Assembly (NCBI GenBank): GCA_947683425.1
Contig: CANTUQ010000101.1
Span: 30,155,001 to 30,219,000 of the forward strand
Direction: 5' to 3'
From: Excoecaria cochinchinensis
Lineage: Eukaryota; Streptophyta; Magnoliopsida; Malpighiales; Euphorbiaceae
DNA: 64,000 bases
Positions 43,370-55,871 of this stretch are shown here, in pieces. A model generated the notes under the pieces. It saw nothing but the letters and a program-made list of their open reading frames with translations. It made no database searches and had not been told where the DNA came from. A program made the translations under genes and the position numbers. Within the stretch, counting starts at the first letter, position 1. Every line of letters begins with the position of its first letter.

Positions 43370-45502
43370 ACCATATAAATTATCCCTTTTAAAAAATAAA
43401 CAAAAGGATTAATTAGAGATTTACATTGTAACTCTCACAGAATATTTGGAAGGTTTTTTTTTTTGTATTTTACCACTATAATCTCAAGTAACAACAGCTT
43501 GCAATTATAAAAGAGAAAAAAACTTCTTAAAAAAAAAATCCATAAAGAGATGTATGTTTTTCAAAATAAAATAAATAAAACAAGTACATGCCTAATGCAT
43601 TTATTTAGTAGACACGTGTAAAAATTAAAAAAAAAAAGGTGTTATTTTATGCAAGAGGTTGCAATTGTTGACTGACTAACATAAATAATAATAATAATAA
43701 TAATTTTACAATTAAATAGTAATACTATTAGTGTTCTCTGTTGATAATTATTGTTATTTTTTAACCTAATCTTAACCTAAAATTCAATTTCAAAAATATG
43801 ATACTATTCAAAATTCAAGAATTGTAATATAACCAAGTCAAAGACAAAGAGGATGAATTTTACGGCTGCTGTGCTGTTTGGTTCAAGAGAATGTGGGGGA
43901 AAATTTAAAGAAAGCGAAAGAAAGTGAAAGGAGAGAGAAACTAGAAAATACTTGTAAGTTTCCTTGTTTAATTCGTTAATCCATTTTCTTTGATTTCTTC
44001 TTTGAAAGGTCAACCACGTTTAATATAAATTCACTTTTTTGCCTAATTAAATTACATTCTTACCCTTGCCTTTATTTTTCATACATTATATTTCATCACA
44101 GATTAAAAAATAATAAATTTTACTATTTTAAAATAATAATTTTATCTATTATGCCCTAATGACTTATATTAAGCCAAAATATTGAAAATGCAAATATTGA
44201 ATGTAATTTTATTGATCATTAAATAAAATTATTATAAATAATTTACATTATCAACTATAAGAAGGAAGATGGATATGCTAATTAACTCAGATCTTCTTTT
44301 TCTTTTTTTAAAGAAACTTAAATCTTGTTATGCCACCATTTATTTCATTAACCCCATAAAATTCTTTTGTTTATTATTTAAAAGAATAAAAATTAAAAAT
44401 TTGACTATTTTTTTTTATTAGAATTGGATAAGGGTTTAATTAAAATTTTGTTGAAAAAATTAATTTGCCAGTAATATTTATTTCGAAACTAATTTGCAAA
44501 TTTGTGCACTAAAATATTCTTTCATATTCGCTTAATTTTTTTATTTTATATTTTTATACCAATTCATTTTCTATAATTTTTTTTTGTTTTTTAATTACAT
44601 TCAAAAACCTATAAAATTACTTTAAAATAATTCTATCAAAATTCTTATATCAATTAAAGCGAATATATTAAATAGAATTATATAGCTACTAAGGATAGTG
44701 ACAAATAAACCCTTTTCAAGAAAATTTGAGTGACAAATTTTCGTATTGAAACAAGATTCTGTGATATTATTCTGACCAAGTCCAACTGTATCTTTTTTCA
44801 AGTCCAATGATAACATATCTAATCCTCAGAATTTCAGATTTAAGATATTTCTTGCAGCTGATAAAACGTTTTCTTCTTTTTTTTTTTAAAAAAAAAAATG
44901 AGGGGAAATTAGAAATTGCTCTTTAAATTGTGACTGTTAACAGTTAGCATCTCAAAATTAACTCTCCAAACGTCCATAACACTTTGAATTAGGAAAATCA
45001 TAAAATCCTTTGCCATTCTTCAATTATCAATGCAATACGAAATCTCGACCATCTGCTAATGACATAATGTTCACACTCCAATCATTACATTCAATTATTA
45101 TGACACCATAATATATATATATTTTTTTTTAATTTTTGTTGAGGTTGACCTAATTATAATATTAATATATATATATATATATCACAGTGTGAACTTTTTA
45201 TATATTCAATATTAAATTTTACTCTATGATATATATAGATATATATGACCTGAAGCTTCGTGTGCATGATGTTCACAGTCCAATCATTGTATTCAATTCA
45301 TTATTCACTATAACATTGTGGTCGACTTGTTTAGAAGAGCTTATCATTTTGTCATGTTCTCTATATATATTCCAAATTAATGTATATGATCTATAAAATA
45401 TATATGACATCAGGGGATATAATTCCCATTTATTGACCATAAGTTAATAAAACACATATACAATTTCCAGGTTTAATTAAGTTCAATTCTTGTTGGACAA
45501 TT
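42556..45502. other. AT-rich intergenic region upstream of the CCR3-type gene
   Basis: Contains a 90-bp AT microsatellite (43276-43365), short TAA repeats near 43685, and two related blocks at about 45063-45120 and 45268-45325 (ttcaca(c/g)tccaatcatt...attcaatt). No gene seen. Confidence 0.5.
43276..43365. repeat. (AT)n microsatellite
   Basis: About 45 uninterrupted AT units, the longest simple repeat in the window. Confidence 0.95.
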
Positions 45503-45517
45503 AGAAACAGTTGAGTT
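45503..45517. repeat. LINE target site duplication, 3' side
   Basis: agaaacagttgagtt, identical to 50962-50976. The last base is shared with the poly-T run. Confidence 0.9.
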
Positions 45518-45565
45518 TTTTTTTTTTTTTTTTGAGAAGAAAATGATCTCTTATAACTGAAAAGA

Positions 45566-48500
45566 TCAAATACAAAAAGGGGAAACATCCCAAACTTTAA
45601 AAGAATCAAATAACCTAGATGATCTTGCTAACTTATGTGCCTCCTTATTAAAGGCTCTTTTAATCCAAGTAACCTTAATATCAGGTCTATGCTGAAGAAA
45701 AGAAAAACAATCAGATAAAATAGAGCCAAACTCGGAAAAGTTCTGCTTAGGGTTATTAATAGCTAAGCAAACTTCTTGAGCGTCCATAAGAATAGTGCCA
45801 CCGGAATGGAGATTATCAATAATCCAAGCAAGGGATGAACGCAGAGCAACAGCTTCCGCGACTTTAGAATCAAAGAGCCCCGGTCTGTGTCCAGAAATAG
45901 CACACAAAAACTGAGCCTTCTGGTCCTGGAAAATAGCTCCAAAACCGCAAGACTTATCATCAGAAAAGGTGGCTGCATCCACAAAACAACTCCAACCGAT
46001 AGAATTCGCTGAAGAAGGCAAAGAAGAGCCAGCCATCCCACTATTGAGAGGAACAAAAACATTGTTAAAAACAGTTTGAGTATCCTTCCACTCTTTGAGA
46101 AAAGCCAAGGTAGATTTGACAATAATGTGAGGAGCCACAAGAGAGTTATTCCAAATAAGATTATTCCTAACATTCCAGATTTGCCACATCACAAGACAAA
46201 CTTCTTCAAATTTGTCCAAACCCACCACAGCCAACAAGGACGAAAGCAAAGCAACAAGACCACCCTCATCTGAAGGAATAACAAATCTAAAAGAGTCCCA
46301 CACCTCTTTAGCAAATTGACAATAAAATAAAGCATGAGCAATATTCTCTTCTTGATTACACAGGTTACAAGTCGAAATAATAGGAATTCCTTTTCGAGCT
46401 AAATTAGAGCGAACAGGAAGAACACCTCGAAGAACCCGCCACATAAAGTTTTGAATTTTTGGAGGAACTTTGAGTTTCCAAATAGCCTTCCAGATCTGTC
46501 CATGATGGGACTGATCCCCACCAAAACCATTGAACGCCAAATGATAACCACTTTTAACAGTATAAACCCCCATTTTGTCAAAATGCCACATCAGGAAATC
46601 TTCCTTAGGAAAAATCGGTAAGGGAATATTTAAAATGTCATACACATCCTCCACATTACAAAATTCAACTAATTTCTCAAAGTCCCATTCCCTACCATGA
46701 TGTTTTAGAAAAGCACTAACATTTGCTTCATCAGCCACAAAATCAGTACCATTGCCAACAAAAAAATTAGAATCTCTAGGAATCCAAGGGTCTCTTTTAA
46801 AAGAAATATATCTCCCATTACCCACTCGCCACCTAACCCCTTGCTGTAATAATTCTTTTGCCTTAAAGATACTTTGCCAAGTAAAACTAGGACATGAACC
46901 CAGTTGCGCTTTTAAGAAATCCCCATGAGGAAAATATTTGGCTTTGAAAAATCGAAAAGCTAAAGTATCCTTATTAGCAATAAACCTCCAGCCTTGCTTA
47001 GCTAACATAGCAAGATTAAAGCAGTGAAGATCTCTAAAACCCATACCACCTTGACCCTTACTAGAACACATCTTCTCCCAAGCCAACCAATGCACCTTTT
47101 TATTACCACCAGATTTTGATCCCCACCAGAAAGAATTCATCATCTTCTGCAACTCATCACAAATAGAATGGGGAATAAAAAAGACACTCATACAATAAGT
47201 GGGAATGGCCTGAGCAACAGTCTTCAACAACACTTCTTTTCCAGATCTAGAAAGGAATTTATTATTCCAAGCATTGATCCTCTGTGCTAACTTGTTCTTA
47301 AGGAAACCAAAGATAGCACGTTTACTATGGCTAACAAGAGAGGGAAGACCAAGATAACGACCATGATTAAGAGAATTGAAAACCCCCAGGGTGTTAGAAA
47401 CCTCCCATCTATCCTCCTCCAAAACATTAGGACTAAAGAAAATCCCCGATTTTTGAAAATTAATAGCTTGGCCCGATGCTTTTTCATAAATCTGAAAAAT
47501 TCTCTTAAGAACTTGACTGTCTCTACCCTTTGCTTTAAAGAAAAAGAGAGAATCATCAGCAAAAAATAAATGAGAAATGCGAGGGCCCCTAACACAACTC
47601 CTGCAACCCTCAATAAGCCCCTTTCGCTCAGCATCTCTAAATAAGCAAGATAATCCTTCAGCACAGATAAGAAAGAGATATGGAGAAATAGGATCCCCTT
47701 GTCTAAGTCCCCTCTCAGGAATAACAGAACCAACTTCCACTCCATTAAAAAGGAAGTGATACTTAACATTACGAACACAAAGCATCATTAAGGCCGTCCA
47801 CCTTCTAGAAAAACCCAAAGCAATCAACATATTCTCTAAAAACACCCAGTCCACCCTATCATAAGCTTTACTAATATCGACTTTTAATGCAGCCAGACCA
47901 GAATTACCCCTTCTAAGATTTTTCATAGTGTGAATCAATTCAAAGGCAATCAAGAAATTATCAGTTATAAGTCTTCCAGGGACAAAAGCAGATTGAGAGT
48001 CAGAAATAATCTTAGGCAAAATACCTTTGAGCCTATTAGCCAGAACTTTAGACACAACCTTATAGAGGACATTACAAAGTGCAATGGGTCTAAAATCTTT
48101 AATAACTTCAGGATTTTCAACTTTAGGAATTAAAACAACCAAAGAATCAGTAAGAGAATCAGGGAAAATACCATTTTCAAGCCATTGCTGACAACCAGCT
48201 ACCACATCCCCGCCTATAATACTCCAGAATTTTTGAAAAAATGCAGGGTTTAAGCCATCTGGACCCGGAGATTTATCAGGATTCATTTGGAACACGGCCT
48301 CTCGAAATTCCTCCGCTACGAATGGTCTAAGTAGGGACTCATTATCTTCCTCTGTAACCCTGTTCTCCACCACTTCAGAAACCCAAGACCCATCTGAAGG
48401 ACTCCCCCGAAATAACTCAGAATAATAGTCAATGATAAGCTTGCTAAGATCTTCATCCCCTTTAACCCAAACTCCAAGATCATTTTTCAGACCCGAAATG

Positions 48501-49609
48501 TGGTTTTTCTTCCTACGTAAATTAGCCTGTGAGTGGAAAAATTTAGTATTTCGGTCACCAAATTTCATCCAGAAGACTTTCGCCCTTTGTCGCCATCTCA
48601 GCTCATCCTGCTCAAGAATAGAATTATATTCAGCCTGTAAAGCAGCTACTGCCTCTGTTCTAAAATCGTGAGGGTTATCTCTATACCCCCTAATGTTCTC
48701 CTCAATCTCCTTTTTACGGCATCTCATGGCATTATTTTGTCTTGAACCCCAATCTTCCAAACGACGACAACAGTTCAATTTTCTACTCATAACATCAGGA
48801 AAACCCGATTCCAACCAGCCACCTTTTACAACATCAACAATTTCAGCATTAACCAACCAACTATTTTCAAACCTAAATCGCTTTCTTCTCCATGAATTAA
48901 AAGATTTCTCCAAATCCATCAACAGTGGCGAGTGATCAGACACAGGCGCCACCAAATTTAAAAGAAAGCAATGCGGGAAAGTAGAGAAGAAGGAAGGATT
49001 GCCCATACCTCTATCTAATTTCTCCTTCACCCAAATATTTGGAGAGCGAAATCTGAACCAAGTAAAAATAGAACCAGTCGATGGAAGGTCTGAAAGTTCA
49101 CAATCCTCAACCGCTGATTTGAATCCTTGAAGAAGATAATTCGGATGACTATCGCCTCCTACTTTCTCCGATGGGCTTAGCATATCATTGAAGTCACCGA
49201 CCACCAGCCACGGGGTAGAGGTAGAAACACCCGCTCTAAGCTGTCTGAGCAAACGCCATGAATCTGCTCTCCGATTTCTTTCAGGGAAGCCGTAGTAACC
49301 AGTCAAGACCCACTTCAACCCACTAGACTCTGTAATTGAAAGGTTAATAAAATTCTGACTAAAGCAAAGAAGATTAGCCTCTATAGAAGCAGCCCACATG
49401 AATGCAAGGCCCCCACCACGGCCCAATCTGTCAACTGAAACAACACCTACAAAACCCAAATCAGACTTAAGCTTCTCAAGCTTATTGCCATGGACTAACG
49501 TCTCCATCAAAAACACAATGTTGGGCTTATTGTGAAGGATTAAATCCTTCAAAACTCGAACTGTACGAGGGTTGCCCAAGCCTCGACAGTTCCAACTAAG
49601 AATTTTCAT
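45566..49609 (-). CDS. LINE ORF2: endonuclease, reverse transcriptase, RNase H
   Basis: 1347 residues. It starts with an AP-like endonuclease (MKILSWNCRGLGNPR, VVGDFNDML, SDHSPLLMD) over about 230 residues. A reverse transcriptase follows, with LIPKVENPE, QGDPISPYLF and the catalytic FADD at about residues 683-686. Next come a zf-RVT region (CNLCNQEENIAHALFYC) and a C-terminal RNase H with catalytic acidic residues (VDAATF, AEAVAL, MDAQEV) and NKEAHKLAR. All key residues I looked for are present. The start codon overlaps the ORF1 stop as ATGA (49606-49609), suggesting translation by termination-reinitiation. Plant L1 RNase H of this type is commonly C-terminal, as here. Confidence 0.93.
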   Translation of the reverse strand: MKILSWNCRGLGNPRTVRVLKDLILHNKPNIVFLMETLVHGNKLEKLKSDLGFVGVVSVDRLGRGGGLAFMWAASIEANLLCFSQNFINLSITESSGLKWVLTGYYGFPERNRRADSWRLLRQLRAGVSTSTPWLVVGDFNDMLSPSEKVGGDSHPNYLLQGFKSAVEDCELSDLPSTGSIFTWFRFRSPNIWVKEKLDRGMGNPSFFSTFPHCFLLNLVAPVSDHSPLLMDLEKSFNSWRRKRFRFENSWLVNAEIVDVVKGGWLESGFPDVMSRKLNCCRRLEDWGSRQNNAMRCRKKEIEENIRGYRDNPHDFRTEAVAALQAEYNSILEQDELRWRQRAKVFWMKFGDRNTKFFHSQANLRRKKNHISGLKNDLGVWVKGDEDLSKLIIDYYSELFRGSPSDGSWVSEVVENRVTEEDNESLLRPFVAEEFREAVFQMNPDKSPGPDGLNPAFFQKFWSIIGGDVVAGCQQWLENGIFPDSLTDSLVVLIPKVENPEVIKDFRPIALCNVLYKVVSKVLANRLKGILPKIISDSQSAFVPGRLITDNFLIAFELIHTMKNLRRGNSGLAALKVDISKAYDRVDWVFLENMLIALGFSRRWTALMMLCVRNVKYHFLFNGVEVGSVIPERGLRQGDPISPYLFLICAEGLSCLFRDAERKGLIEGCRSCVRGPRISHLFFADDSLFFFKAKGRDSQVLKRIFQIYEKASGQAINFQKSGIFFSPNVLEEDRWEVSNTLGVFNSLNHGRYLGLPSLVSHSKRAIFGFLKNKLAQRINAWNNKFLSRSGKEVLLKTVAQAIPTYCMSVFFIPHSICDELQKMMNSFWWGSKSGGNKKVHWLAWEKMCSSKGQGGMGFRDLHCFNLAMLAKQGWRFIANKDTLAFRFFKAKYFPHGDFLKAQLGSCPSFTWQSIFKAKELLQQGVRWRVGNGRYISFKRDPWIPRDSNFFVGNGTDFVADEANVSAFLKHHGREWDFEKLVEFCNVEDVYDILNIPLPIFPKEDFLMWHFDKMGVYTVKSGYHLAFNGFGGDQSHHGQIWKAIWKLKVPPKIQNFMWRVLRGVLPVRSNLARKGIPIISTCNLCNQEENIAHALFYCQFAKEVWDSFRFVIPSDEGGLVALLSSLLAVVGLDKFEEVCLVMWQIWNVRNNLIWNNSLVAPHIIVKSTLAFLKEWKDTQTVFNNVFVPLNSGMAGSSLPSSANSIGWSCFVDAATFSDDKSCGFGAIFQDQKAQFLCAISGHRPGLFDSKVAEAVALRSSLAWIIDNLHSGGTILMDAQEVCLAINNPKQNFSEFGSILSDCFSFLQHRPDIKVTWIKRAFNKEAHKLARSSRLFDSFKVWDVSPFCI

Positions 49610-50748
49610 GACTCCCGGCAGGCCTGCCTTGCAGAACCCGCCGATAAACTTTGGTCATGAGAGATAAAACTCACATTAGATGCCTTTACTGAATCAGGAT
49701 CCATAGAAACAGATAAAGGCTGCTTTTGATAGTTCCTGGGCCGCTTTTTCCCCTCATCAAGGCCCATAGGAAAGTCTTCCGTTAAAAGTTCCTTACCCAC
49801 TAGATTACTGTCACCTTGATCACACTCCATGCCAACTATTACGCCTTTAAACATGGGATTACCATGGTTGCCTTCTTTATCAGCCTCCCCTCCATCAGAT
49901 CTTTCAAAATTCAAATTTAATTGCCTATCCAAAATAGGATTCCTCTCCACTAATCCAGCCTGAACCCGTGGGAACGAAGCCCCTCCCTCATCCCGCAGCC
50001 AGCTACTCATCACTGGATTATTCCTACGTGACACAACTTTGATAGAATCATCCCATGTCAATGGAAGTTGTAGACCATCAGGCCGAGTACGAAGAATACA
50101 ACTGTTATCTGTATGACCCAGACGACCGCATAGATAGCAAAAGACTGATAATCTTTCATACTTGAACTTAACAAAGTGAATTGACCCATCCCTTTTTATA
50201 ATTTTCTTATGGCGCATCAGTGGATTCCGAATATCAATCCTAATTCGAAGCCTCATAAATTGATCAACTCTTCCCCGAATAACCTTGGTATCGTATTCCA
50301 GAAACTCGCCAATCAGATTTCCAAACTTGCACGCCATAGTATCCGACATAAATCCCGGTGGCAATTCATGAACCTGTACCCAAAAATCACACTTAGTTAA
50401 TGGCACAGTAACTGGGTTGTCCCCAACTTGCATTTTGTGAAAAACCAGTAGATGTCTATTGAACGTCCAGGGAGATCCTGCAATGATTCGAATCAAATCG
50501 CATTCATAGAAAAAACGGAACAAGAACCGACCCTCCCCTACACGAGAAATGCTAACACCTCCAAGAGGGTGCCATAGATCTGCAAGAGTGTTCCTCATTT
50601 GTTCAAAATTAATCACCGCTTGAGTAAGACAACAGCCCACCAAACAGAGTGAGTATTGGTCCCTATCATCGCCTTCCGTTCCATCAATACGCCAAACTTC
50701 TTCTTCTTTTTCTTTGATAGACAACTGTTCTAGATTCTCTTCCATCAA
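49606..50748 (-). CDS. LINE ORF1: nucleic-acid-binding protein with CCHC knuckle
   Basis: 380 residues. The N-terminal part is a DUF4283-like domain (VGCCLTQAVINFEQMRNTL, then VGEGRFLFRF and GSPWTFNRHLLVF). A zinc knuckle CYLCGRLGHTDNSC lies near residues 202-216. The C-terminal region is acidic and low in complexity. Such proteins are expected to coat the element RNA. The frame is intact, and its TGA overlaps the ORF2 ATG. Confidence 0.9.
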   Translation of the reverse strand: MMEENLEQLSIKEKEEEVWRIDGTEGDDRDQYSLCLVGCCLTQAVINFEQMRNTLADLWHPLGGVSISRVGEGRFLFRFFYECDLIRIIAGSPWTFNRHLLVFHKMQVGDNPVTVPLTKCDFWVQVHELPPGFMSDTMACKFGNLIGEFLEYDTKVIRGRVDQFMRLRIRIDIRNPLMRHKKIIKRDGSIHFVKFKYERLSVFCYLCGRLGHTDNSCILRTRPDGLQLPLTWDDSIKVVSRRNNPVMSSWLRDEGGASFPRVQAGLVERNPILDRQLNLNFERSDGGEADKEGNHGNPMFKGVIVGMECDQGDSNLVGKELLTEDFPMGLDEGKKRPRNYQKQPLSVSMDPDSVKASNVSFISHDQSLSAGSARQACRES

Positions 50749-50961
50749 AAAGAGAAAAAGCTAACAAGATAACAATAAGTAACACGAATACAGACCGAAA
50801 GCTACAAAGAGCACAAACCGAAAGCTACAGAGAGCACAAACATAACCCAGCCTGTTATAAATTAGTGTTAATTATTTGTAAAATTGAAAATTCTAAATGA
50901 ATTATAAAGTTAAATAAATTTATTAGGTACCGGGAAGTAAAAAAGAAAGTTCATATTGTGG

Positions 50962-50976
50962 AGAAACAGTTGAGTT
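50962..50976. repeat. LINE target site duplication, 5' side
   Basis: agaaacagttgagtt, matching 45503-45517. Confidence 0.9.
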
Positions 50977-51529
50977 ATACGCCCATTAAAGGAAAAAAAA
51001 TACTAAGACTAATTTCTATAGCAAACCCTTAGATAATGCCACTTTGGATTTATATGCCCAACAAGATTTTGAATTTGTTTATTTCTCAAAATCTAAAGTA
51101 TAATAATATTATAATTAATATTAATTTTTGTCATTTCGACAAAATTTTATTTAAAAAAAAAATAAGTGTCAAATTAGGTAAACCAAGCATTACCAATATT
51201 AGTTAATAATAATTAAATTTTAGTGCTAAATATTCGTTCCCATTAATATTTTTTATAATATACAATAATTAAGAAAATAACTTACAATTAAAAATTAAGA
51301 ACATTAAAATTAATTTTATTAGGTACTGATAATTGGCCATTGTCATTATCATAATCCGTCTACTAACTAGCTTAACCATTTAATAAAACAAACTTAATCC
51401 TGTCAATAATTTGGAATTGAGTTTTGACATTAGATTATTATAAAAACTTGAATTTGCTTTTAAGAATTTGATGGAAAATTATACACATATAATTAACGTG
51501 GAGGTAACATTAAATAAATGTACCTACCT
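50977..51529. other. AT-rich spacer 5' of the LINE
   Basis: No gene or recognisable element. Confidence 0.5.
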
Positions 51530-51900
51530 CTTGTAGCGTAGAAACTCGTTGCGGAACCGTATACCAAGATCCCGTTTGTTTTTTATTACTGGTCCGACTT
51601 TTATCCACTCGGTGTAAGAGCAGCTAGATCACAATCTAAATGCTCCTGAAAATTAAGACATAAAACTTGTGAGTGGGAACGAGCAGCCTTGCGGCATATA
51701 CGTTTTTTCGTTACCAAATAATGAGAACCTCACCTCTATTTATAGAGATCCTAAAGGCTAAAGTTTTAACTCTAGTTTAACTCAAACTCTTTCTAAGATA
51801 AAATTTTGTAATTTATTTCAGATTAAATTATTTAATTTAATTTTAATTGAAACTCAATTCATTGTAAAGTTACGGGCACATCCCAATTCTATCAGAATTT
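51530..51900 (-). repeat. Possible solo LTR or promoter-bearing retroelement fragment
   Basis: The segment is less AT-rich than its surroundings. On the minus strand it carries a TATA box in a symmetric context (ctctataaatagag, about 51753-51766), followed by a plausible R/U5-like stretch ending near cgctacaagaggtag. Such layout resembles a retroelement LTR. No internal region, second LTR or target duplication was found. Confidence 0.3.
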
Positions 51901-54900
51901 TTACAAATAAATTTTACTGAAAAATTGGTCCAATGCAATATATATGAATATATAGATATATAGAGAGCGCATTGTTTTGGTGTGGAATGAAGAAATGATT
52001 GAGTTCAATTAATTAAATACGTTTCCATGTGAAATAATTTGACCAAATTATTACCATGTAATGATTAATTGTATTTCTTGGTTTTTGAATTCTTGCCATT
52101 TGTTTCATCAAAAGTTTGATGAAAATTATGAACTGCCTTCTATACGGTCTGCTCCGATTCAGGAATACAAAAATCTTTCAAATTATTGGGAACTTTAAAA
52201 TGAAGTAATGTAATTGTATTTGAAAAAAAAAAATTACATTATGGAGCCCTTGAATTTTAACTTTATTCTACATTATGTTTATATACTCTTCATATTATTC
52301 ATAATAGTAGGTTCAATATATATGGAACTTGCAAAATTGTCAAACACGTTTTGTTAATATATCATGACCGTAAAGCCGAACAAAATATAAAAAATTCAAA
52401 AAATATACAATCATTAAAGATATGCAGAACGTGATGAGTTTTTTTTTTTCATTTTTTTGTTTTAAGTTTTACGGTCATTTTAAATTTATCTCACATAAAA
52501 TTAACATAGCATGCGGTTCAATTTCATTAGTTCCATTTAAATTGAATTTAATGTGAATGGTCCAAAAAAGTGCAAATATTTAATGTCAACTTTTGAAAAT
52601 ACAAAGAGATAATATAGAAAAAAATGTTAAAATTTAGATTCCTCAAGATGTATTTTTCAAAAAAAAAAGAAAAAACCTCTTTTATTATCCCAAAAATATG
52701 GAATAATTTAGTACGACTATTTAGCTCTTTCGCTTCTAAATAATATAATACAATACAACTCGGTATTTTGAATACTTGAATTATTTAAGAAAAAAATAAC
52801 ATTTAATAAAATCTTCAATATTATCACCAAAATTAAATATAATTAATTTTCTAACAACGTGAAAGTTTATCGATTATCATTAAAGTAAAATTGTCCCGTA
52901 AATGATTTATCCTGATAAAAATTATTATTTTGTCTTAAATCATAGTTATAAATTCAATTATAAATCATATAAATGATAAATTTGTGTATGTGTAAGGTAA
53001 AAATCCCTTTGTACTAACAGTTTATCATTAATTTTAAAAAAAAAATCATCGAAAAAAAGTTCGTCATTAAATAGATTTATAAATAAATTCATAAATTCAG
53101 CCTAAGTAGATATTCATTTTTCATTTAAAAATACCCTTAACACAATACAAAATGATATTAGGTTTATCATACCAATTAGATTGTACTTTTGAATATATGT
53201 ACAAATTTATTATTACTTCGTATGCATAGGATGATTTAATTTGTCTATATATAAAGATTTGATCTAATAAAAAAAAAAAAAAAAAAAAAGCCAGTTAAGC
53301 CAATATTATTTATTTATTTTTTTGTGGAAAATTATAAAAAATTTACTGATTCAATTAATTCAAATTTACATTGGATGAACTCATAAAGAAAAAAAAAAAA
53401 ACAATCCCTTTTAAATATTTAAAAATGCTCATATCCAGAATATAAAACTTTCGGAATGACTTATGAGTTATGACATTCTATTTGATCCTATTATTTAATT
53501 CCAAAATAACTATGTTCAAAGAAAAGTTTAGTATATTAGTGAACTACTGGCTTCTACTAAAGGAATCTTGGCAACAGCTCGCATTTAATTTAATACAAAG
53601 CAGCCGCAGCTTGTGTGCAATATAATTTGGAGAAAATAAAATATGGCAGAGGAGTAGTAGGTCAACTCATTGCCCAAAAGGGTATCTAAAAATATAATAT
53701 AGTATTAATTAAATTAAAATAAATAAGAATTTATTAACTTTATGCCACAGCTAAGTAGCTAATGGATCTAATCATAGCTGTTTCACAATATAAGAACAGG
53801 GATTATACGTATAAGATAAAGTATATGCTTGTTTCTTCTGCTAAAGTATAGTATAAGATAAAGTACATAATAGTTGATTATTAATGAAATAATGCTTGTC
53901 ATTTACGAGCGATTCTTCAATACTAATAATGTTCATACAGAAATATAAATCCTGAATAAAAATAAAACTTCTCCTTTTCTGTGTATATGCAAAAAATAAT
54001 TACTTGAAGGAATCCACCCATTCACATGCAACATGTTCAAAATCTGCATAACCATATCTTGATAAAGAGATCTTGTATGTTCTCTTTGTTAGTTCTGTAA
54101 AAGTATTTGTCACACTGAATATGATTAATTATTTAATTATATATTACATTTGAAATTAAAGATAACAACAGTATTAATTTATTATTTATTATAGATCACC
54201 TAATTGAGCCAACCAAGCCTGTGTTAGCGCAACATTCATATGCTACATTTTTTAATGTTTATCAAGTAATAAGATTTTACCACATAATTTTTCCATCGTG
54301 TCAAAAAAATCCTTAAAATAAAAATAAAATTTTGCTCTTAACAAACTTGTATTATTTATTGCAAAACAATCATAAATATTGTTAGTATAAAAAGTTGATT
54401 TGACAATTTTTGTTCTTATTATGATTGTAATTGAATCGTTTTCCACAAGTTACGACTTTATCAAGATAATTTAGATAAACCACTCCATTATATAGACCTC
54501 AATGAATCAAATTTTGAAGTTTTTATATGAATTTTTTTACAAACACCAAATCATTTTTTTAAAAAAACAAGATTTGTTTTAGGAAAAAAAAAAAAAAAAC
54601 CTTATGAGGGTACTAAATTAGTCACAATTTTGTAAATATTTCAAATAAAATTATTTTAGTTGAAAAATTATAAATTCGGCATTACAATGCTAATGTAAAA
54701 CCTATTAAAATATGTCACATTAAATGTTTTAAACTGATATGAATAATTACATAGCATTTTAGTACCGAGTTTAGATTTTTTCAATGAAAATAATTTTAAT
54801 TGCTATATTTAAAAGTTAAGGTATTTCTATAAGACAGTTTTTTTTACGAGGACGAATCGGTATAAATAGAGATAGAGTTAAAAAAAATTATGTTAGAGGA

Positions 54901-55871
54901 GTATTAAAATATAAATTGAATGAAATTAATCTCAATTTATTTGCTACTTTCTGCGTTTATATATAATATATATAGAAGAGCTTTTGGTCGGCATTGTTAA
55001 GGCATATATACAAGGTTTCAGAGATATGCAAAGCTGTAAAAGAGAAACAAAAGAAGTCCTGAAAACATGATGTCGGATTGTCAAACTATGAAACTAATCC
55101 TTAATTAGTCTCTTAATCATTATCTAAGTCACTTCCCATGTGCTTCCACTGCCACACAATTTCTAATCCCCCCTCAACCCCAGGAGATTAAATAATAATG
55201 AATTGGAACTTCAACAAGCCATTTTATCACCCTCTCCTCATTAGTACTTGATAATATTCTAATTATCATTATTGGATCCTTGGCCAAATAAAGCCTTAAT
55301 CAAAGCCAATTTTTTTGGATTTTTCGGTTTGATGGATCCCGATCACATTTGATCCAAGCCCGGCTCTGAACAAGTCTACAAGAGGCAAGAAAATGTATAG
55401 CTCAAGATCATATCCATAAATAAATTCATTGGTGAATCAAATAATATGTGGTAATTTGCAATTGAATTAAGTCAGTGAATTTATTCATGAACTTTGGATA
55501 GATAATCCTACACAAATGCCAAACCTGTGGAACTAAATAATATTGATAAAGTACAATTTACAAAACGCTTAAGGATGATACATAAGCAGTACATAGATAA
55601 TGCAAACATATAAACAGTGTAAACAACAAAAATCAAAGTATTAACAAATCTACAGACATAATTGCTGTCTACCTATTTGCCCAATGAAAGCAGCAAATCA
55701 ATCAATTCTTTTTCAGAAACTGCATGCACTTTGTCTTTCATCAATGCCTTCTCAAGCATACAAATCAATGCTATACAAAACACCGTGTCTCCTACACGCA
55801 ATGCTGCTTTGAATGCATGGTTCGTACAAGGAAAGAACGCAGCTTCCATTGCGCTCTATCTATTATATTAC
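51901..55871. other. AT-rich intergenic region
   Basis: Long A/T runs and no recognisable coding sequence. The part from about 55540 to 55871 is probably the 3' untranslated region of the HAD phosphatase gene. Confidence 0.5.

Larger units (their letters stand above)
45517..50961 (-). mobile_element. Full-length L1-type LINE, both ORFs intact
   Basis: 5.4-kb non-LTR retrotransposon in minus orientation. It has a poly-A tail (poly-T at 45516-45532 on the plus strand) and a perfect target duplication agaaacagttgagtt on both sides (45503-45517 and 50962-50976). ORF1 and ORF2 are uninterrupted and overlap. The 5' untranslated region (50749-50961) includes a 23-bp tandem repeat (cgaaagctacaaagagcac-like) near 50796-50842. 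The intact ORFs and undamaged flanking repeat indicate a recent insertion. Confidence 0.93.
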
